Shown here piece after piece: positions 25,816 to 34,366 of a DNA stretch of 55,023 nt. A model generated the notes under the pieces. That model made no database searches. It was not told the origin of the DNA and worked only from the letters and a program-made list of their open reading frames with translations. The stretch lies in contig JBAQUT010000022.1 in the NCBI GenBank assembly GCA_049297695.1, positions 1-55,023 on the forward strand, given 5' to 3'. This stretch comes from JACKLD01 sp049297695 (GTDB taxonomy: Bacteria; Pseudomonadota; Alphaproteobacteria; UBA2136; UBA6156). Numbering within the stretch: position 1 is the first letter of the stretch; each line of letters begins with the position of its first letter. Both the position numbers and the translations under genes were made by a program.

Positions 25816-28800
25816 ATGGGCTTGATACTTCTGAAAGCCATGATGGCGGTAATACTAGCAGCCGCAGGCGTGGTGTATGTGGGCGATAAGCTGGATGTAA
25901 CCGAACGCCCCGCCATGAGCTATTGGCAGCATGTTAACCATATCACAGGGCAAGCATGGCACACACTTCAAATCTCGTTGGGTGTGGCGCCAGGTGGGGC
26001 TGGCGCGCAAGGACAGCCTTTTCGGCTAGAAAGTCTGTGCCCAACTACCATCCAACACATCGATATCAACGGTGTTACCCAGCTGGATGCGGGCAAACTC
26101 AGCCGCGAGGCCCCGTTGCTGGAAGGCAAACCCTACGAGATGGGGAAGGGGCTGGCGCTGTTCCGGTACATCAAAGAGGCCTACCAGCGCCAAGGTTTGC
26201 CCAACCCCGTGCTGAGTTTGCATTTGGATGCCGTGTGCCAAGGCCGTGTAGTGGTGCAGGTTACCGAAGGTTTGCTGCAACCGCCCCCCACGATGGACGA
26301 GGCTATGCACATCGCCCAGCAAGCGGTCGTGCTTCCCAAGCTGCAGGGGGGTGGTTATGGGCCGCGGGCGTTGCTTCTGCCCCCCCACCAAGGTGGCTGG
26401 ACATGGCACGATGTGCCCGACGAAGCCCTTGCTCCCCAGCAGGTTGCCCCCACTGTTCAACCTCCAGCCGAAGTGGAACTGAGTGTGAAAAGCGCAACCG
26501 GAGTATCTCCTCCCAGTGGTTGGGCCGAAGCCAGCGCCGACCAAAGCGCCCCTGTTGCTCCAGGGTGGCAGGGAGAAACCCCCAACGACGAGAATTTGTT
26601 GATTGTGGGCGTGATGGTCAACGGGCGAGTGGTCTCCCGCGGGGTGGCCACGTACATGGATGAATCGGGCGGTGAAATCTGGATTCCCTTAGGGTTTTTA
26701 GTACGGGTGATGGGCTTCCCCATGCAGGTGGATGTGGCGGCAGGCACGGTGGAAGGCTGGTTTGTGCGCGAAGAAAACCGCGTGTACCTAAACATGGCCA
26801 ACGAACGCCTGATTGCCCAAGGCCGCGAGCAACCTTACCCAAAAGGCCAAATCCAGCGCTGGGAGGATGATATGTATGTGAAAGAAAGCTTGGTGGGGAA
26901 ACTGTTCCCCTTAAAGGCCCGTTTGGATATGAATGAATTGATGTTGGTGCTGACCACCACCGAAGCTTTGCCCGAAGAAGAACGCTTGATACGGGAAGCC
27001 ACATGGGAACAGATGGAAGCCGGAAAGCGTTTGAACGCCGCCAACGATATGAAAGATGCCATAACATTGCCCTACCCCCTGATAGATAAGCCCTTGGTGC
27101 GCTTGAACGGCGGGCTGACCACCCAACGCCCCTCCCAGGGGGAATCAACCTATCAAAGCAACGTTTCGGTACAGGCCGAAGGTGCGTTGCTGTATGGAAG
27201 CGCCCAAGTTACGTTGGGGGCCGAGCGCACGGCGGACGGGCAAACAAAGCTTGTGGATGGGAACGCCCTATGGTCGAGGGATAGCCTTCAGCCCGATATG
27301 TTGGGGGTGCTGAAGGCAACGGGGGTGCAGGTGGGGGATATCCGCGCCGCCCAACCGCCGCTAGCCCGCATGGAAGCAGGTGGGGTAGGGGTGCGAGTTC
27401 ATAACCGTCCGTTCCAGCGGGTGGATAACCCCGACAGGTTGGTGATTGAAGGCTTGGCGCCGGTGGGTTGGGATGTGGAGATTTATCAAGACCAAAGTTT
27501 GCTGGCCTACCAGCGGGTGGATGGCACGGGTAAGTATGTGTTTGAGGCGTTGCCGTTGCGGGTGGGGCTGAACATGTTTCGGATTTTGGAATTTGGCCCC
27601 CAAGGCGAAAAACGGGAACGGCAAGAGCGGTACTTTTTGGGGCAGGATATGCCCTCCAAGGGTGAGGTTCAATACGACACCACCGTGTACCAACCCCGTG
27701 GAAAAGTGTTGCATCTGGCCGATACGCCGTTGGAAACCGACCCCGTGCAAATGGCCCAGCGGTTGGAATTGGGGCTTAGCAACAATGCGGCGTTGCAGGT
27801 TGGGGTGTACGGGGTTGGTGCCGGGGTATCGCAAACCCAGCAAGGGGCTACGGCTGGGCTTAGGGGCACGTGGGCGGGGGTTTATGGCACGCTGGATGCC
27901 ATGCGCACCCAGCAGGGGGGGCAAAGCTATGCGACCTCGGCCCGCAACACGGTGGCGGGAGTTGATATGCGGATTGCAGGCCTGATGAACCGTGGTTTTA
28001 CGGGTGACAGCGAGATAACCGACGCCTACGAAGCCGAAGTAAGCCGCATGGTGCGGATGGGACTTGTGGGGGTGGATGGTACTTTAAGTTACAACACCAG
28101 CCGTAACGCCAGCAACGCGTGGCAGCACACTCTGAATCAACGAACAGGCATAAGTTACAAAGGCTTCAACGTAAGCCATGTTCTGGAACACGGGTGGGGC
28201 GAAAACAGCACCCCAACATGGCAAGGCAATGCCGAATTGGCGGGGCGTTGGGATGCGTTAAGCTGGCGTAGCAGTGTGGCGTACAACCCCAATGCCCCCC
28301 GCGTGCTGACGCGCTTGGGTATCAACGGCCAAATGCCTGTGGCGGACAGGCTGAGCGTGGACGGAAGCTATACCTTTGCCAACCAAGGGGATGGGTTAAG
28401 CACGTTGCTTGGGAACGTGCGGTACGATATGGGGGCGTATGCCTTGGGCTTTCAAGGCCAAGCCGACAGCGTGGGCAACATGGGGTTGGGGCTAACCTTC
28501 AGCAGCTTGCTGGTGCCCACCGATGACGGCGGTTACCGTCAAGCGCACCCCAACTATGGCAGCGGCCTTGGCCGTGCGTTGGTGAGGGTGTTTACCGATA
28601 GCAATGAGAATGGCGCTTACGACGAGGGCGAGCCTTTGATGGAAGGCGTGGCCATACGCAACCGAACGCGCGGCACCCGCCACCTTACCAAGCATACAGG
28701 GCTGGCCTTGGTGGATAACTTGCCCGCCAACACGCCTGTGCGGTTGGAAATTGAAGATGAATCCATCAACGATATTTTCTTGAAACCTACCAAGCCATCC

Positions 28801-29229
28801 ATCGCCGTTGTGGGGAATGTTGGGGCCAAAGGAACGGTGGATATACCCTTGGTAAGGTTTGGCGAGGTGGAAGGCACGTTGTTTAGTGCCAACGCCCAAG
28901 GGGTGGTGCGCCCCGTGGCCCGCCTGATGGTGCAACTGGTGAACACGCAAGGCGATGTGGTGGATTATGCCGTGAGTGAGAATGACGGCTATTTTGCCAT
29001 GGCCCCCGTGCCGTTGGGCACCTACAGCGTGCGCTTAAAACCCGGTGAAGATACGGCCAGCGGCTACGTGTTAAGCCAGCCTGTGACCGTAGCCTTAACC
29101 CATGCCCAAAATACGTTAAGTGATGTAGGCGTGATGCTGACCGAAGTGGAGCCTGTAGATGCCACCCATGCAACGCCGGAAGGAGGCGAAACGGGCCGTG
29201 CGGCAGGCAGCGTCAACGTGATGCCGTAA
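25816..29229 (+). CDS. POTRA-usher-type outer-membrane export protein (fusion)
   Basis: 1137 residues. N-terminal membrane/signal segment (3-22), then a POTRA-like domain at about 78-155: IQHIDINGVTQLDAGKLS, ALFRYIKEAYQRQG, and closing GRVVVQVTEGLL, the pattern of FhaC/BamA POTRA modules. Next an usher-like N-terminal domain (LLIVGVMVNGRVV..., WIPLGFLVRVMGF) and a body with GWDVEIYQDQSLLAYQRVDGTGKYVFEALPLRVGLNMFRILEFGPQGE, as in alphaproteobacterial usher relatives. The C-terminal third has SdrD/CarboxypepD-reg-like repeats (VFTDSNENGAYDEGEPLMEGV, NDGYFAMAPVPLGTYSVRL). Probably translocates the DUF4402 subunits. No close single-family match is recognised. Confidence 0.75.
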   Translation: MGLILLKAMMAVILAAAGVVYVGDKLDVTERPAMSYWQHVNHITGQAWHTLQISLGVAPGGAGAQGQPFRLESLCPTTIQHIDINGVTQLDAGKLSREAPLLEGKPYEMGKGLALFRYIKEAYQRQGLPNPVLSLHLDAVCQGRVVVQVTEGLLQPPPTMDEAMHIAQQAVVLPKLQGGGYGPRALLLPPHQGGWTWHDVPDEALAPQQVAPTVQPPAEVELSVKSATGVSPPSGWAEASADQSAPVAPGWQGETPNDENLLIVGVMVNGRVVSRGVATYMDESGGEIWIPLGFLVRVMGFPMQVDVAAGTVEGWFVREENRVYLNMANERLIAQGREQPYPKGQIQRWEDDMYVKESLVGKLFPLKARLDMNELMLVLTTTEALPEEERLIREATWEQMEAGKRLNAANDMKDAITLPYPLIDKPLVRLNGGLTTQRPSQGESTYQSNVSVQAEGALLYGSAQVTLGAERTADGQTKLVDGNALWSRDSLQPDMLGVLKATGVQVGDIRAAQPPLARMEAGGVGVRVHNRPFQRVDNPDRLVIEGLAPVGWDVEIYQDQSLLAYQRVDGTGKYVFEALPLRVGLNMFRILEFGPQGEKRERQERYFLGQDMPSKGEVQYDTTVYQPRGKVLHLADTPLETDPVQMAQRLELGLSNNAALQVGVYGVGAGVSQTQQGATAGLRGTWAGVYGTLDAMRTQQGGQSYATSARNTVAGVDMRIAGLMNRGFTGDSEITDAYEAEVSRMVRMGLVGVDGTLSYNTSRNASNAWQHTLNQRTGISYKGFNVSHVLEHGWGENSTPTWQGNAELAGRWDALSWRSSVAYNPNAPRVLTRLGINGQMPVADRLSVDGSYTFANQGDGLSTLLGNVRYDMGAYALGFQGQADSVGNMGLGLTFSSLLVPTDDGGYRQAHPNYGSGLGRALVRVFTDSNENGAYDEGEPLMEGVAIRNRTRGTRHLTKHTGLALVDNLPANTPVRLEIEDESINDIFLKPTKPSIAVVGNVGAKGTVDIPLVRFGEVEGTLFSANAQGVVRPVARLMVQLVNTQGDVVDYAVSENDGYFAMAPVPLGTYSVRLKPGEDTASGYVLSQPVTVALTHAQNTLSDVGVMLTEVEPVDATHATPEGGETGRAAGSVNVMP

Positions 29230-29232
29230 ATT

Positions 29233-30045
29233 TTAAAAGGCCAAGGTGCCCATTTGGTAAACCGTTTCAGGTGCTTTGTCGGTGGCGGGTTCGGCCAGCT
29301 TCACGGTAGCAAGGCCTTGGTAGGCCATGCCTTCGGGGGTGAGGGGCAGGTTCAGCACCACGGCATCGGCCTCGCGGTACACGCGCACGCGGCGGGGCGA
29401 AATAAGGTTGGTGCCCTCAGGCGTGGTCACGGTTAGCATGGCGGTGGCCTCGGCATTGCCGGTGCGGGTAAACGGCACCAGCACGGCACGGGGAGACGCA
29501 TCGGTAGGGCTTGTGAAGCTGGCAATACCCATGGCAAGGCTGCTGGAAACAACCCCGTGTTGCACCACCACGGGGATGGCAACCCCAAACAACGCGCCAA
29601 TCTTAAACTCAACCCCTTTGGTGGTGGCGGATGTTTGGGTGGTGGAAACAATATTTTGGGCCAGTTGCTCTTCAAACAGCAAGTGCGTGTGGTAGTCACC
29701 CTCGGCAAGGCCGGCGGGGCGGCGGGCCATAATGCGTACGGCTTGGCGTTGGCCGGGTTCCAGTGTAATGCGGCGAGGCATAAAGCGCAGCATACGTTTG
29801 CTGGAATAGGCAAAATCTTCGGCCGTTTCCGTAACTCCTTGGCTGTTCATGGTTTGGTCGGTCAGCTGCACCACGTAGTGCTTTACCGTATCGCTTTTGT
29901 TGGTGACGGTGATGACGGAGGTATCTTGCCCGCTTGGTATCTCCACCCGCAAAGGCGATACAAACAGCAAGGCATCGACTGCGTGGGTAGGCACGCCAAG
30001 CAAGCTGGTGGCACATACAAACATGGCGGCAAGGTTGCGGAACAT
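29233..30045 (-). CDS. PapD-like periplasmic chaperone
   Basis: 270 residues with a signal peptide (about 1-23, NLAAMFVCATSLLGVPTHAVDA). Immunoglobulin-like chaperone of fimbrial systems: edge strand LFVSPLRVEIPSG, the RMLRFMPRRITLEPGQRQAVRIMARRP block with the conserved Arg and the YHTHLLFEEQ strand. Donates a strand to subunits in the periplasm. The C-terminal strand motif is looser than in enteric chaperones. It converges on the usher gene with only 3 nt between stops and follows the orphan at 30103 on the opposite strand. Start at 30045 with AGGGGGA upstream. Confidence 0.85.
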   Translation of the reverse strand: MFRNLAAMFVCATSLLGVPTHAVDALLFVSPLRVEIPSGQDTSVITVTNKSDTVKHYVVQLTDQTMNSQGVTETAEDFAYSSKRMLRFMPRRITLEPGQRQAVRIMARRPAGLAEGDYHTHLLFEEQLAQNIVSTTQTSATTKGVEFKIGALFGVAIPVVVQHGVVSSSLAMGIASFTSPTDASPRAVLVPFTRTGNAEATAMLTVTTPEGTNLISPRRVRVYREADAVVLNLPLTPEGMAYQGLATVKLAEPATDKAPETVYQMGTLAF

Positions 30046-30102
30046 GGTAAAAATCCCCCTTAGGTTATGTTTGGGTGTTACCCTAACACATAACCTCAAA
30101 GG

Positions 30103-30501
30103 TTAGAAGTACAGGATATCCGTCCACGTGCGTTCCAACGCGGCAGGGGTTCCCACAGGGCTTGGTGGAAATACGACGGAAAGAGGGGTGTTGCCTATAG
30201 CCCTGTAAGTAACACAACGGCGGTTATGCACATGGCTCCCTCGGCAGGTGGTGATGCTGGGGGGAGTGATACCCGTAGGAATATGGAAAGCGATGGTTTT
30301 ACGGTCGGCGGAGGAGGCGTCATCGTACTGCGCCGTAAGGCTGGCTTGCTGAAACTGTGCCCGAACGTTAATTTTAGTTTGAAGTGGGCCGGCGGCGGGC
30401 TCAATGTCGGTTGTAATTGGATGCTTCCACACCATTGCGCATACCCCAAAAAACACCACAAGGGCAACAACACACAAGGTTTTCAATATGTCGTGGTACA
30501 T
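30103..30501 (-). CDS. Short secreted DUF4402-like remnant or minor subunit
   Basis: 132 residues. One hydrophobic N-terminal segment (LKTLCVVALVVFFGVCAMVW) and a mature region containing KINVRAQFQQASLTAQYDDASS, which parallels VDVLATFRQALTLTKNQDIDF of the major subunit. The rest is short and rich in Cys/Pro, and the closing TVTVRVVY-type strand is missing. Either a minor subunit or a degraded copy. Lies in the same operon between the major subunit and the chaperone. The stop codon is followed 57 nt later by the chaperone start. Confidence 0.5.
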   Translation of the reverse strand: MYHDILKTLCVVALVVFFGVCAMVWKHPITTDIEPAAGPLQTKINVRAQFQQASLTAQYDDASSADRKTIAFHIPTGITPPSITTCRGSHVHNRRCVTYRAIGNTPLSVVFPPSPVGTPAALERTWTDILYF

Positions 30502-30547
30502 GGTGCCTACGTATAAAATGTTTGCAAGCCATCATTCACGATATTCC

Positions 30548-30578
30548 CAAAAAACCAAACCCCCATGCGGGGGTTTGG
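30548..30578 (-). terminator. Rho-independent terminator after the major subunit gene
   Basis: On the minus strand, CCAAACCCCC and GGGGGTTTGG with an ATGC/GCAT loop precede a T-rich tract (AAAAAA on the plus strand). It falls between the stop of the major subunit and the next two genes, so it can raise the subunit's expression above the chaperone's. Confidence 0.8.
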
Positions 30579-30595
30579 CAGGGTGGAGTGGTACC

Positions 30596-31177
30596 TTATT
30601 GGTACACGGCACGCACAGTAACGGGAGTACCACCAGCCAAGGCGCTGCTGTAATCGCCGCTGGCAATGGTTGCGTTACCCACAATGCGGGCTCCCAACAG
30701 GATTTTGTCGGTACCATCCAGCGTGTGGCTGTGGGGAGTAGTGCCCACGCCGGCGCAGGTGTAGGCGGCCGAGCCGTAAGCGGCACCGGTGTTCATGTCC
30801 AGTTTCACTTCGTTCACAGCTACGGTTGCAGCACTGGCGTTGGCCAAGGTGGCACCGGTGGAGCATGAAATGTTCACGGCGCTGGTAGCTGCACCGCCAA
30901 TATCTACATCACCGGCCGTACCCGTGGTAGGGCCCGAGAAGGCAACGCCTGCGTAAGCAATAGCGCCGCTGCTGCCCATGCTGATGGTATCTGTACCGGC
31001 AGGAGTACCCGCAAATTCAATGGGAGTTGCGCCGTTGGTAAAATCGATGTCTTGGTTTTTGGTCAGCGTCAAAGCTTGACGGAAGGTAGCCAAAACGTCC
31101 ACGTTTTGGTCTACGGCAACGGCCGTACCGGCAACAATGGCGGTGGCGGCGGTTAACATGGTCAATTTTTTCAACAT
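30596..31177 (-). CDS. DUF4402 domain secreted protein, likely major fibre subunit
   Basis: 193 residues. Signal peptide 1-22 (KKLTMLTAATAIVAGTAVAV) and a DUF4402 module: VDVLATFRQALTLTKNQDIDF opening, G-rich loops with IAYAGVAFSGP, Cys pair (NISCSTGATLAN ... AAYTCAGVG), and final KILLGARIVGNATIASGDYSSAL..VTVRAVYQ. Lacks the N-terminal donor-strand-like extension of classical FGS pilins but ends in the strand usual for this group. AAAGGATT is 7 nt before the start at 31177. The upstream TGACAT palindromes probably control it. Confidence 0.82.
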   Translation of the reverse strand: MLKKLTMLTAATAIVAGTAVAVDQNVDVLATFRQALTLTKNQDIDFTNGATPIEFAGTPAGTDTISMGSSGAIAYAGVAFSGPTTGTAGDVDIGGAATSAVNISCSTGATLANASAATVAVNEVKLDMNTGAAYGSAAYTCAGVGTTPHSHTLDGTDKILLGARIVGNATIASGDYSSALAGGTPVTVRAVYQ

Positions 31178-31236
31178 GGTATAATCCTTTGTGTTGTTGT
31201 GTCTTTTTATCGCCCAAGGAAGAAGGGATGATAATT

Positions 31237-31260
31237 TGACATATGTCATATCTATGACAT
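31237..31260. promoter_or_regulatory. Overlapping palindromic operators upstream of the fibre operon
   Basis: TGACATATGTCA (31237-31248) is a perfect 12-bp palindrome. Its right part overlaps ATGTCATA-TC-TATGACAT (31243-31260), another perfect palindrome with a 2-base centre. Three TGACAT half-sites thus lie 60-83 nt upstream of the major subunit start. More loose copies (AGACAT, ATGTCGGACA) continue to about 31302. Likely bound by a dimeric regulator; the UDG gene is on the other side. Confidence 0.7.
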
Positions 31261-31450
31261 GGAGTTAGATTAGCTGTATGTCGGACAAAGTTGCTAGACA
31301 TGCCTATTTTTTGACCAGATGGGGGTGTGGTAAATATCAGACAAATGATGTAATATGATCAAATATGCAATAAGATAGCCATGTTTTCTAATATGTCGTG
31401 CCGTGTCGTTTCCCCTGTATTCTCCAACAAGCATCGTATATCCTCACACA

Positions 31451-32041
31451 ATGTCGCTAATCCGTATCGCCACCTTGGAGCATCTATATACCGCCATCCG
31501 AGCCTTTGAAGGCTGCCCGCTGAAGCACGGCGCCACCCAAGCCGTGCTGGGCGATGGCAACCCTGCCAGCGGCATTGTGGTGGTGGGTGAGGCTCCGGGC
31601 TCTGAGGAAGACGCCAGTGGTAAACCCTTTGTGGGCCGTAGCGGCAAGCTGCTCGATAAGCTGATGGGCGAGGTGGGGTTGAACCGCGGGAATGTTTACA
31701 TTACCAACACCGTGTTCTGGCGGCCCCCTAACAACCGCCCGCCCACACCTGCCGAGGTGGAGGCTTGCCGCCCGTTTGTGGAGAAACACTTGGCCTTGCT
31801 AAACCCCCGCTTGCTGATTCTGGTAGGCGCCACCGCCGCCAAAACCGTGTTGCGCACCAAGGCCCCGTTAGGAGAGTTGCGCAACGTGCTTCACCGTGTG
31901 GGCAACCCGTATTTGGCAGAGCCTATACCTGCTATAGTCACGTTTCACCCCGCCTATCTGCTCCGTAATCCGCCGGCTACGCCAACGGCCCAGGGGGATT
32001 GGTTGCGTATATCTCAACACATCAAAGGAATATCATCATGA
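31451..32041 (+). CDS. Family 4 uracil-DNA glycosylase
   Basis: 196 residues. Removes uracil from DNA in base excision repair. GEAPGSEEDASGKPFVGRSGKLLDKLM is the active-site signature with the catalytic residues, VYITNTVFWRPPNNRPPTPAEVEACRPF the second block and VTFHPAYLLRNP the C-terminal HPAYLL loop. Cys in FEGCPLKHGA and EACRPF may be two of the four iron-sulfur ligands; I do not see the full set, so the cluster is uncertain. Start set at 31451; an upstream in-frame GTG at 31403 is possible and no ribosome binding site decides. Overlaps the next gene by 4 nt. Confidence 0.88.
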   Translation: MSLIRIATLEHLYTAIRAFEGCPLKHGATQAVLGDGNPASGIVVVGEAPGSEEDASGKPFVGRSGKLLDKLMGEVGLNRGNVYITNTVFWRPPNNRPPTPAEVEACRPFVEKHLALLNPRLLILVGATAAKTVLRTKAPLGELRNVLHRVGNPYLAEPIPAIVTFHPAYLLRNPPATPTAQGDWLRISQHIKGISS

Positions 32042-32373
32042 ACATTCAAACCTACCAAACCACCGTTGATGCTTGGATCAAAACCATGGGCGGGTATTTC
32101 AGCCCGCTTTCGCAATTGGCCCAACTGACCGAGGAAGTGGGCGAGCTGGCCCGCCTCATCAACCGCGTGCATGGCGACCAAAGCTTTAAAAAGGGCGAGA
32201 AAGATGAGGCGAGTATTCCCGATGAGATGGCGGATATCCTGTTCACGCTTACCTGCATGGCCAACACGCTGAAGATAGACCTGACCAACGCCGTGGCCCG
32301 TAACATGGAGAAAAAGACAGCGCGGGATGCTACGCGCCATACAAAAAATGGTAAATTGCCTCTGAACATATAA
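32038..32373 (+). CDS. MazG-like NTP pyrophosphohydrolase
   Basis: 111 residues. All-alpha NTP pyrophosphohydrolase with metal-binding EEVGELARLI and a second DEMADILFTL motif. It may clean the nucleotide pool of non-canonical dNTPs, consistent with its position overlapping the uracil-DNA glycosylase gene (ATGA). AAAGGA lies 8 nt upstream of ATG 32038. Confidence 0.87.
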   Translation: MNIQTYQTTVDAWIKTMGGYFSPLSQLAQLTEEVGELARLINRVHGDQSFKKGEKDEASIPDEMADILFTLTCMANTLKIDLTNAVARNMEKKTARDATRHTKNGKLPLNI

Positions 32374-32418
32374 TCCTCGTTCCCTTTTCATGCCCCGCCA
32401 AACCTGTTACACAACGGT

Positions 32419-33246
32419 ATGAGCATTACCCAAATCCCCCATGTGAAGCATGTTATTGCTGTGGCCAGCGGCAAAGGTGGCGTGGGCAAAAGCACCACGG
32501 CGGTAAACCTTGCAGTGGCGTTGGCAGCCAGCGGCAAGCGCGTAGGGCTGTTGGATGCCGACGTGTACGGCCCCAGCCAGCCCCGTATGTTGGGCGTGGC
32601 GGATAAAGAACCCATGAGCGATGGCAAAGAAATTGAGCCCGTGATTGGCCATGGCGTGCGGATGATGAGCATGGGCTTTATGGTGGACGAACACACCCCC
32701 ATGGTATGGCGCGGCCCCATGGTGCAAAGCGCCCTGATGCAAATGTTGCGGCAAGTACGTTGGGGCACGGCCAAGGCACCATTGGATGTGCTGGTGGTAG
32801 ACATGCCCCCCGGCACAGGCGATACCCAGCTGACCATGGTGCAGCAAGTGGCCCTCAGCGGCGCCGTGATTGTGAGCACTCCGCAAGATATTGCCCTGAT
32901 TGACGCCCGCAAGGGGTTAGAGATGTTCAAAAAAACCAACGTACCCATTTTGGGCATTGTGGAGAACATGAGCATGTTTTGTTGCCCCCATTGCGGGAAG
33001 GATACGCCCATTTTCAGCGAAGGCGGCGCCCGCGCTATGGCGAAGGAACTGGGGTACGAACTGTTGGCCGAAGTACCGTTGGATGTGCAAATCCGTACCA
33101 ATACCGACGAGGGGAAACCCTTGGTGCTCAGCGCGCCTGATAGCAAGGCTGCGGCTATTTACCGTGATTTGGCAACGAACGTATGGGAAGCCCTGAAAGT
33201 TGCCGAAGCCCGCAAGCCTGGGCCGGTGAAGATTGTGATTGAGTAA
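32419..33246 (+). CDS. mrp: Mrp/ApbC-type iron-sulfur carrier ATPase (no N-terminal MIP18-like domain)
   Basis: 275 residues. Deviant P-loop ASGKGGVGKSTT (15-26), switch region DADVYGPSQPRMLGV, DMPPGTGDTQLT and the C-terminal CCPHCG that holds a 4Fe-4S cluster between dimer subunits. Scaffold or carrier for iron-sulfur cluster delivery. Many Mrp proteins begin with a roughly 90-residue FeS-assembly (DUF59) domain; here the protein starts at the NTPase, so the domain is absent or encoded elsewhere. Followed directly by an AT-rich orphan's promoter. Confidence 0.93.
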   Translation: MSITQIPHVKHVIAVASGKGGVGKSTTAVNLAVALAASGKRVGLLDADVYGPSQPRMLGVADKEPMSDGKEIEPVIGHGVRMMSMGFMVDEHTPMVWRGPMVQSALMQMLRQVRWGTAKAPLDVLVVDMPPGTGDTQLTMVQQVALSGAVIVSTPQDIALIDARKGLEMFKKTNVPILGIVENMSMFCCPHCGKDTPIFSEGGARAMAKELGYELLAEVPLDVQIRTNTDEGKPLVLSAPDSKAAAIYRDLATNVWEALKVAEARKPGPVKIVIE

Positions 33247-33247
33247 G

Positions 33248-33276
33248 TTGACAGTATACGTTGTGTGTGGTTGAAT
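33248..33276 (+). promoter_or_regulatory. GTATAC-type promoter 4, upstream of the orphan at 33310
   Basis: TTGACA (33248-33253), directly followed by GTATAC (33254-33259), 17-base spacer and TTGAAT (33271-33276, 4 of 6 matches). It begins 2 nt after the mrp stop codon. Confidence 0.6.
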
Positions 33277-33309
33277 GAGGAAGATTATTCAATTTTACGG
33301 AGGATTTTC

Positions 33310-33750
33310 ATGAGCGTTTGGGCAAATGATAAAGGTATTGTTGATGTGGATGATATGAGAGAGAGGTCATTAGAGTACTCTCATCAACAAGGGTTTTGGG
33401 ATTATGCTGGTAGCAATGATTTATCGCAACAACGTTTTAATCAGATTGTTGATATGATTAGAGTGCATATGCATGCTCAGGATCAAACTTGTAATCCTTT
33501 GATTGTGAGAGATGTAACACATTGGTCCAGAAGTAAAAATCAAAGAGATAAAGCTTACTTATCAGGGATGATAGATGGCCTACAAAGTAAGCTCAAAGGA
33601 GTAACGGTTTCTGTTGTTAAACAGCAGAAAAAAACAACATTTCTCCGCCGTCCTTACACGAAAGACTTTATGGTCTTAACTCCTGATCAAAAACAAATTG
33701 AAGAACGTCCCAGTGTCAAATACGAAGTTGAGGGGCATATTTTAGGTTAA
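33310..33750 (+). CDS. AT-rich orphan, function unknown
   Basis: 146 residues, soluble. Helical N-terminal half (VDVDDMRERSLEYSHQQGF... QQRFNQIVDMIRVHMHAQD), then a basic segment (SRSKNQRDKAYLSGMIDGLQSKLKGVTVSVVKQQKK) with a possible strand-turn-strand. GGAGGA is 5 nt upstream of ATG 33310, preferred over the in-frame upstream starts. Codons are A/T-ending. Its stop overlaps the convergent gene at 33747 by 4 nt. No family recognised. Confidence 0.58.
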   Translation: MSVWANDKGIVDVDDMRERSLEYSHQQGFWDYAGSNDLSQQRFNQIVDMIRVHMHAQDQTCNPLIVRDVTHWSRSKNQRDKAYLSGMIDGLQSKLKGVTVSVVKQQKKTTFLRRPYTKDFMVLTPDQKQIEERPSVKYEVEGHILG

Positions 33751-34043
33751 TCGTTTAACCCAAATTCACCGTTATGCTTATCAACACGGGCGCTAGCATT
33801 AAGGCCGATTATATGTCCGGGGGTTGTTTGAAAATACATTGCCAACTGCTCATCTGATACGCTCATCAATGGGCGTAGGTGACGCATAAGTGTGGCTGGA
33901 ATGGTGGATGGAGTTTCAAGAAATGCTTTGATGTCATCCAGTGTTACAGGTTTTAAAAGTTCGGGTGTGCAACGGCAAATAGCTTGAAAGCGGGGGCTTT
34001 GTACAAGGTCGTTCATCATGGAGAGTTGAACTTCGGGTGTCAT
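33747..34043 (-). CDS. Small AT-rich helical protein, last gene of the ppiD operon
   Basis: 98 residues. The N-terminal helices (EVQLSMMNDLVQSPRFQAICRCTPELL, TLDDIKAFLETPSTIPATLMRHLRPLMSVSDEQLAMYFQTTPGHIIGLNASAR) look like a helix-turn-helix (DEQLAMYFQTTPGHI), perhaps a small transcription regulator. Its ATG overlaps the upstream gene's stop (ATGA), so it is translationally coupled. Lower GC than neighbours. No clear family. Confidence 0.5.
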   Translation of the reverse strand: MTPEVQLSMMNDLVQSPRFQAICRCTPELLKPVTLDDIKAFLETPSTIPATLMRHLRPLMSVSDEQLAMYFQTTPGHIIGLNASARVDKHNGEFGLND

Positions 34044-34366
34044 TCCGCCACCACCTCCACCGTGTTGCCAGCCGCGTTGCCTGTGGCAGCCTCTTGCAAA
34101 ATCACACCTTGTTTGGCTTCGCGTTCCAACAAATCGCGGATTATTTCCAAACGGGCCGTAGCCAGCTTGCGGCCTTGTTCGGGCAGCATCACGGTAAAGC
34201 GGGTTTGGCCGGCACGGGCTTTGGCCAGCAAGGCGCGCAGCGGTTTGGCATCGTCTTGCGCCACCCAATGGTTGTTCGCCTTGTAAACCAGCGTTTCGGC
34301 AAGGGCAGGGGAGGTAATTCCCCCCAAGCCAAGCAGCATCACAAAGGTAAAAGCAAAGGGCTTCAT
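34040..34366 (-). CDS. Small secreted protein in the ppiD operon
   Basis: 108 residues with a signal peptide (about 1-22, FAFTFVMLLGLGGITSPALAE). The mature part (TLVYKANNHWVAQDDAKPLRALLAKARAGQTRFTVMLPEQGRKLATARLEIIRDLLEREA) resembles the periplasmic peptidoglycan-binding or OmpA-like fold in layout, but no motif can be assigned. It is coupled on both sides by ATGA overlaps to ppiD and to the next gene. Confidence 0.6.
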   Translation of the reverse strand: MKPFAFTFVMLLGLGGITSPALAETLVYKANNHWVAQDDAKPLRALLAKARAGQTRFTVMLPEQGRKLATARLEIIRDLLEREAKQGVILQEAATGNAAGNTVEVVAE

